Assembly: GCA_051294375.1 (NCBI GenBank)
Contig: CM119267.1
Coordinates: 7,668,683 to 7,732,682 of the forward strand
Source: Paraspadella gotoi
Lineage: Eukaryota > Chaetognatha
DNA: 64,000 nt
Direction: 5' to 3'
In this document: positions 60,400-64,000 of the stretch, piece after piece
Layout of the letters: each line of letters begins with the position of its first letter
Numbering within the stretch: the first letter of the stretch is position 1
Program-made: the position numbers and the translations under genes
The notes under the pieces: model-generated
Told to the model about the DNA's origin: nothing
What the model saw: the letters and a program-made list of their open reading frames with translations, nothing else
Database searches by the model: none

Positions 60400-60535
60400 G
60401 TGAGCTTTTTTTTTAACTCTCAAATATTTATTGAAGTATATTAGTTTTGCATCTCATCATTTTTGCCTTTTCTGCCACGAGTCCTGCAGTTTGTTAGTAT
60501 GCGGTTTGTCGGTCTACCTTTTTTGAGTAACTGTT

Positions 60536-60996
60536 AATTTTTCTTTGGCCGACCGGGGTTATTGGGGTTTAGGGTTAAAGGTGGTTTAATGATGGTTTAT
60601 GGGTGGTTTAGGGGTGCTTTAGGGATAGGGGTAGTTAGGGTTAAGGTTATGGTTAAGGTTATGGTAATTAGGCAATACTTTTTGTAAATTTTTTTAAAAA
60701 ATAAGTATTTTTAAGTAATTTTTCAAAAGACGCTAAAAGTAAAAGTAAAAGAGGAGCTTACGATCGGAATTCTAAGGGTTTTCAACCGGGAGTCAGATTC
60801 GGGAAAAATCTTTTATGGCAAAAATCTACCATCAAAGGGGTGGATTTTACGAAGATTATGGTTAATATTTTCTATATCCATGGTTTGATTTACTTGAACC
60901 TTAATATTAACAATATTGCCATCATTCTACATGTACATTCGCCGGTATAAGAATATATTAAAAAAACCTCTGGCTTTTTCCTTAGAGTTTAGTCCT
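60536..60996. mobile_element. TIR element of the SEPHS-intron family, copy 2
   Basis: Left end TTTTTCTTTGGCCGACCGGGG resembles the TIR at 9470, followed by TTTAGGGTTAAAGGTGG repeats, AAAAAATAAGTATTTTTAAG, and a block from GAGGAGCTTACGATCGGAAT to GGTATAAGAATATATTAAAA nearly identical to 10036-10250. The right TIR is not clear. It is about half the length of copy 1. Confidence 0.65.
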
Positions 60997-61378
60997 ACCT
61001 TAGTCATCATCCTCGTCGGATGATTCTGTTTGCTTTTGTCACCAACTAATTTCTTTGAATCGGAAAAGACGTTGCACGTGTTCATCGAATTTGCTTTCCT
61101 TCTATCCTTTGAATTAACACGCGTGCAGCGTTTGAGAAAATACAACGAAAAATTAACCAAATAGTGAAGTACAAATATTATAAAGCTCAGTCGCTTTAGT
61201 GATAATACTTCACAACGACATCGCATTCACACTGTGACAGTGATGTTTCTGTATTTATTTTTTGTATCTTACTTTTTTTACATATATGTTTACAAAGAGT
61301 ACTTTTTTAAAGGTTAGATATCTTAAAATAAAGATTGTTCAAATTATATAAATGAAATATTGAAACGTCAGATCTTTT

Positions 61379-61381
<3 letters not shown>

Positions 61382-61409
<28 letters not shown>

Positions 61410-61430
61410 NNNNNNNNNNCTCTCTCTCTC
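61382..61430. repeat. (TC)n array interrupted by a 10-N gap (61410-61419)
   Basis: CT dinucleotides on both sides of the gap, so the gap is an unresolved repeat length. Confidence 0.95.
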
Positions 61431-62204
61431 CGCCCCTTCATTTGATAACTTGTTTTGTCTCGCCGTCACCAAGGCGTTCGTATCGTTAAACCTTTTGTAT
61501 CGTTGAAAGCTTTCTACCGTTAAAATCCTTTCGCGCAAACGCATTCTTGCGACGGAATCTGTAGCCTTTTATCTACTGTATGTAGAAATTGTTTTTTGTT
61601 TTATTAAATATGCGAGGCCTAGCTGTTCTGGGTTGTCGATTTGGCTTTTAAGTTAAATAACTTTTTTACGAATGTCCCGATACGAAATTTTTGTAATCTT
61701 TCTCAGCTTAATCAGGCGAAATCTTGTCAAGAAAACTGTTTTCCCGCGCTCTCTCTCTCTGTCTCTTTCCCGGAAGCGAGTGAGTCGAGAAACCCGTCAG
61801 ATTGTTTGGCGCCCGAAACGAAAAGAAAAAAAAAACAAAAAACTAACGGATTTTTTTATTTTGACGCGTCAATGACGCCTATGGAAAACGCCGTTCGGAG
61901 GCTTCGAAATGAGAATTCGACTTTATTTACTTTTATTCTCGACTTTGTTTACATTATTAGGCCGAGTTGTAGTGACGATGATAGACGGCGCTGTCGTAAT
62001 CGAACTTCGATTGGATTCTGCTTTTTAAGAATTTCAATCTTTCAAGCTTTGCTCGAATCATAGAAAGTTTGGACTTAAATGAAAAACTTTATTCTTATTT
62101 CTAGATAGTGGTAGAGGCTGAAATTTAACGATCAGTTTTCGTAGTGAAAATACACTGAAAAGAGTAGTGAGAAATTGAAATGCTAAATTATCTTGTTTTT
62201 AAAC

Positions 62205-62605
62205 TATTCCATTTGTATATATAATATATATATAATATATATTATATATATATAAGTTTTTCTTTTGGTGTTCATAGTGACAGTCCCTGTTTCGTTGATC
62301 GAGAATCGAGAATCAGTTGATTGCTCTTTTGTTGAGTTTTCAACTTTTGCCAAAAAAGTTAAAATACCTCGGGTAAAACGCTGTTTCGTTTAACTATATA
62401 TTATAGTATTATTATATGAAAATTTGAAAAATGACTTGTTTCACTATCTTATATTTATATATTTTATGAAGGTTTTTGCTAATCTATATTATTTAATTAT
62501 ATATATATATATGTATTGCATTTTTAAAAATTATAATATATATAATAATTAAAATATATAATATAATATAATAATAATATATATTATAATATATATGTAT
62601 GTTGT
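62205..62605. repeat. AT-rich palindromic microsatellite region
   Basis: Long (TA)n and TATAATATA runs, self-complementary. No gene. Confidence 0.8.
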
Positions 62606-63273
62606 ATAAACCTAGTTGTGCGATCATCCTCTTTCCAATCCTTAAATTGCAGAAATAAAAGTGAAAGTCTAAATTATAAAAGTTTAAAAAACCTAGAATT
62701 ACCTTAACATTAGAAATAATTACATCGATACGGATTACGAAGAATCGGGCTGAGTTTATTTTTCCAAAGCTTGAAAAACCTTGAGGCGAGTTCGCGAGGC
62801 GGTCACGAGTCACGGCGTTGTGTTTTCGCGGATATTTTTTTCCCCTTCTTCCTCGGGTCAAAAGTCAAACCATTTCGGTTTCTGATGTTTTTCTTTTTGG
62901 GTCGCCCCGAAAAAAGCTTGGGGGCAGGCGGTAGTCGCTTGTTGTCCTCGTAGTCGAGTGTTGGAAGCGTTTGCTTGAGTGATTGCTCGATATCGATAAG
63001 GAAAAGAGAACGCTTGATTATTATATTATTATATATTCGTATTTATAAATGAATTATAGCAATAACGATGAATTATACTCAATGGGAGGTTTTTAAATTT
63101 TTTTTAAAGACGTAGATCATACATACCAATTCATTGAAAGGGAAGCCAGGCACTCTGAGAGTTAATCAACTAGGGTAGAGAGTCTTGATTGAAAGCTTGC
63201 ACTGCAGGGTGTTGCTTTGTTATTATGATTATCTTGTAATAGGAATGGTGGACGTAACCGAGCATAATGCAAA

Positions 63274-63764
63274 TTGGCTGTACCAATTTCATATCATTGT
63301 TTCATTTCGTAAAAACTGTCTTAGAATTATAATTTAGTATTTAATTTGTAGTAAATGTTTATTATATTTAAAAAAAAGAAATATAGTAACATAACATACC
63401 GTAACAAAAAAGTGTGCAGTTCCGCATATTTTTTATCACCGAGTCCAATTATTAAAAAAAGTTTAACGTTAAATAAAGATGCAATACGAAAGCTATGTAG
63501 AAAATCTGAAAACAGCGAAGCCTGGCCCAGTTGGGAGTCGTCGATATTTTAAAGGGAAACCCGGGGAATTTGGTGGCTGCGGCGCGCAAAACGCTTTTCT
63601 CTTCCTCTGACCTCTCACTTCTTAAGGTCGAGACGCTACCGAAAAGAAAAAGTTTCGAACATGTACTTTTTTTTCTTTAAAATAATGATAAGTATAATGA
63701 TAAGTTTTGAAACTAAAACCGCTTTATCCTAAAGGTTTTATGTTTATGAAATTGGTACAACCAA
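63274..63764. mobile_element. Possible 491-bp inverted-repeat element
   Basis: TTGGCTGTACCAATTTCAT (63274-63292) and ATGAAATTGGTACAACCAA (63746-63764) are inverted with one mismatch. A third copy of the end lies alone at 38380. The interior has no transposase. Confidence 0.5.
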
Positions 63765-64000
63765 TATAAAAATGTTCATCATTTTATGGTCTTGAATTAT
63801 GTGGTGTGTTTGTGTCGTGATTTGAAATATCCTTCACATCCTAAACGCCATTTCGAAGTAAAAGATCATGACTGAAGAATACACGAAAACTAATGCTGAT
63901 CAGTGGTCTGAGCCCAATGGCCAGTAGTAGCCCAGTAGTAAGGTGTGTCCAAAACTGTCCATTTTCAGTTTCAGAACTTTAAACCTTCAAGTTCAACCCT

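Overview
This is a eukaryotic nuclear window from an animal, most likely an invertebrate bilaterian. The genes carry GT-AG spliceosomal introns, the encoded families are metazoan (REEP, COMMD5, sideroflexin-5, NUDT17, TMEM106, a DUF229 sulfatase-like protein), and the non-coding DNA is AT-rich with very many (TC)n/(GA)n arrays. I cannot name the species.

Left third (1-16.7 kb): nine consecutive genes, all on the minus strand, 270-600 bp apart. In transcription order they are NUDT17-like, SFXN5-like, sorbitol dehydrogenase, selenophosphate synthetase, methylmalonyl-CoA mutase, COMMD5, ACSF2, REEP1-4-like and TMEM106 (cut by the window edge). All multi-exon models below were rebuilt by matching splice sites, reading phase and family similarity. 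Four of the nine are intronless. The selenophosphate synthetase has an in-frame UGA exactly at the selenocysteine position of SelD/SEPHS2. Its only intron is almost wholly occupied by a terminal-inverted-repeat element that has a second copy at 60.5 kb. A sorbitol dehydrogenase intron holds a 516-bp foldback of a tRNA-like SINE.

Middle (16.7-42.6 kb): a gene-poor, repeat-rich region. A plus-strand gene of at least nine phase-consistent exons (22.2-41.2 kb) encodes a basic, Ser/Arg-rich protein that I do not recognise. A minus-strand DUF229 sulfatase-like gene (34.3-42.6 kb) is interleaved with it: most of its exons lie in the last intron of the plus gene, and the plus gene's terminal exon lies in the first intron of the sulfatase-like gene. 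Repeats here include two copies of a TIR element with a terminal hairpin, a 935-bp foldback, a perfect 56-bp-arm palindrome enclosing a hammerhead-like core, and a second hammerhead-like motif.

Right third (42.6-64 kb): mostly simple sequence, minisatellites, telomere-like degenerate repeats, three assembly gaps and a suspicious duplication around one of them. A few isolated plus-strand candidate exons and one minus-strand terminal exon suggest further long-intron genes that cannot be assembled from this window alone.

Several left-hand genes act in mitochondrial or CoA metabolism (ACSF2, MMUT, SFXN5, NUDT17), but no defined pathway is shown by the arrangement. The most testable novelties are the UGA codon, the hammerhead-like repeats, the same-strand array with acceptor-like sequences just before some start codons, and the unrecognised plus-strand gene.
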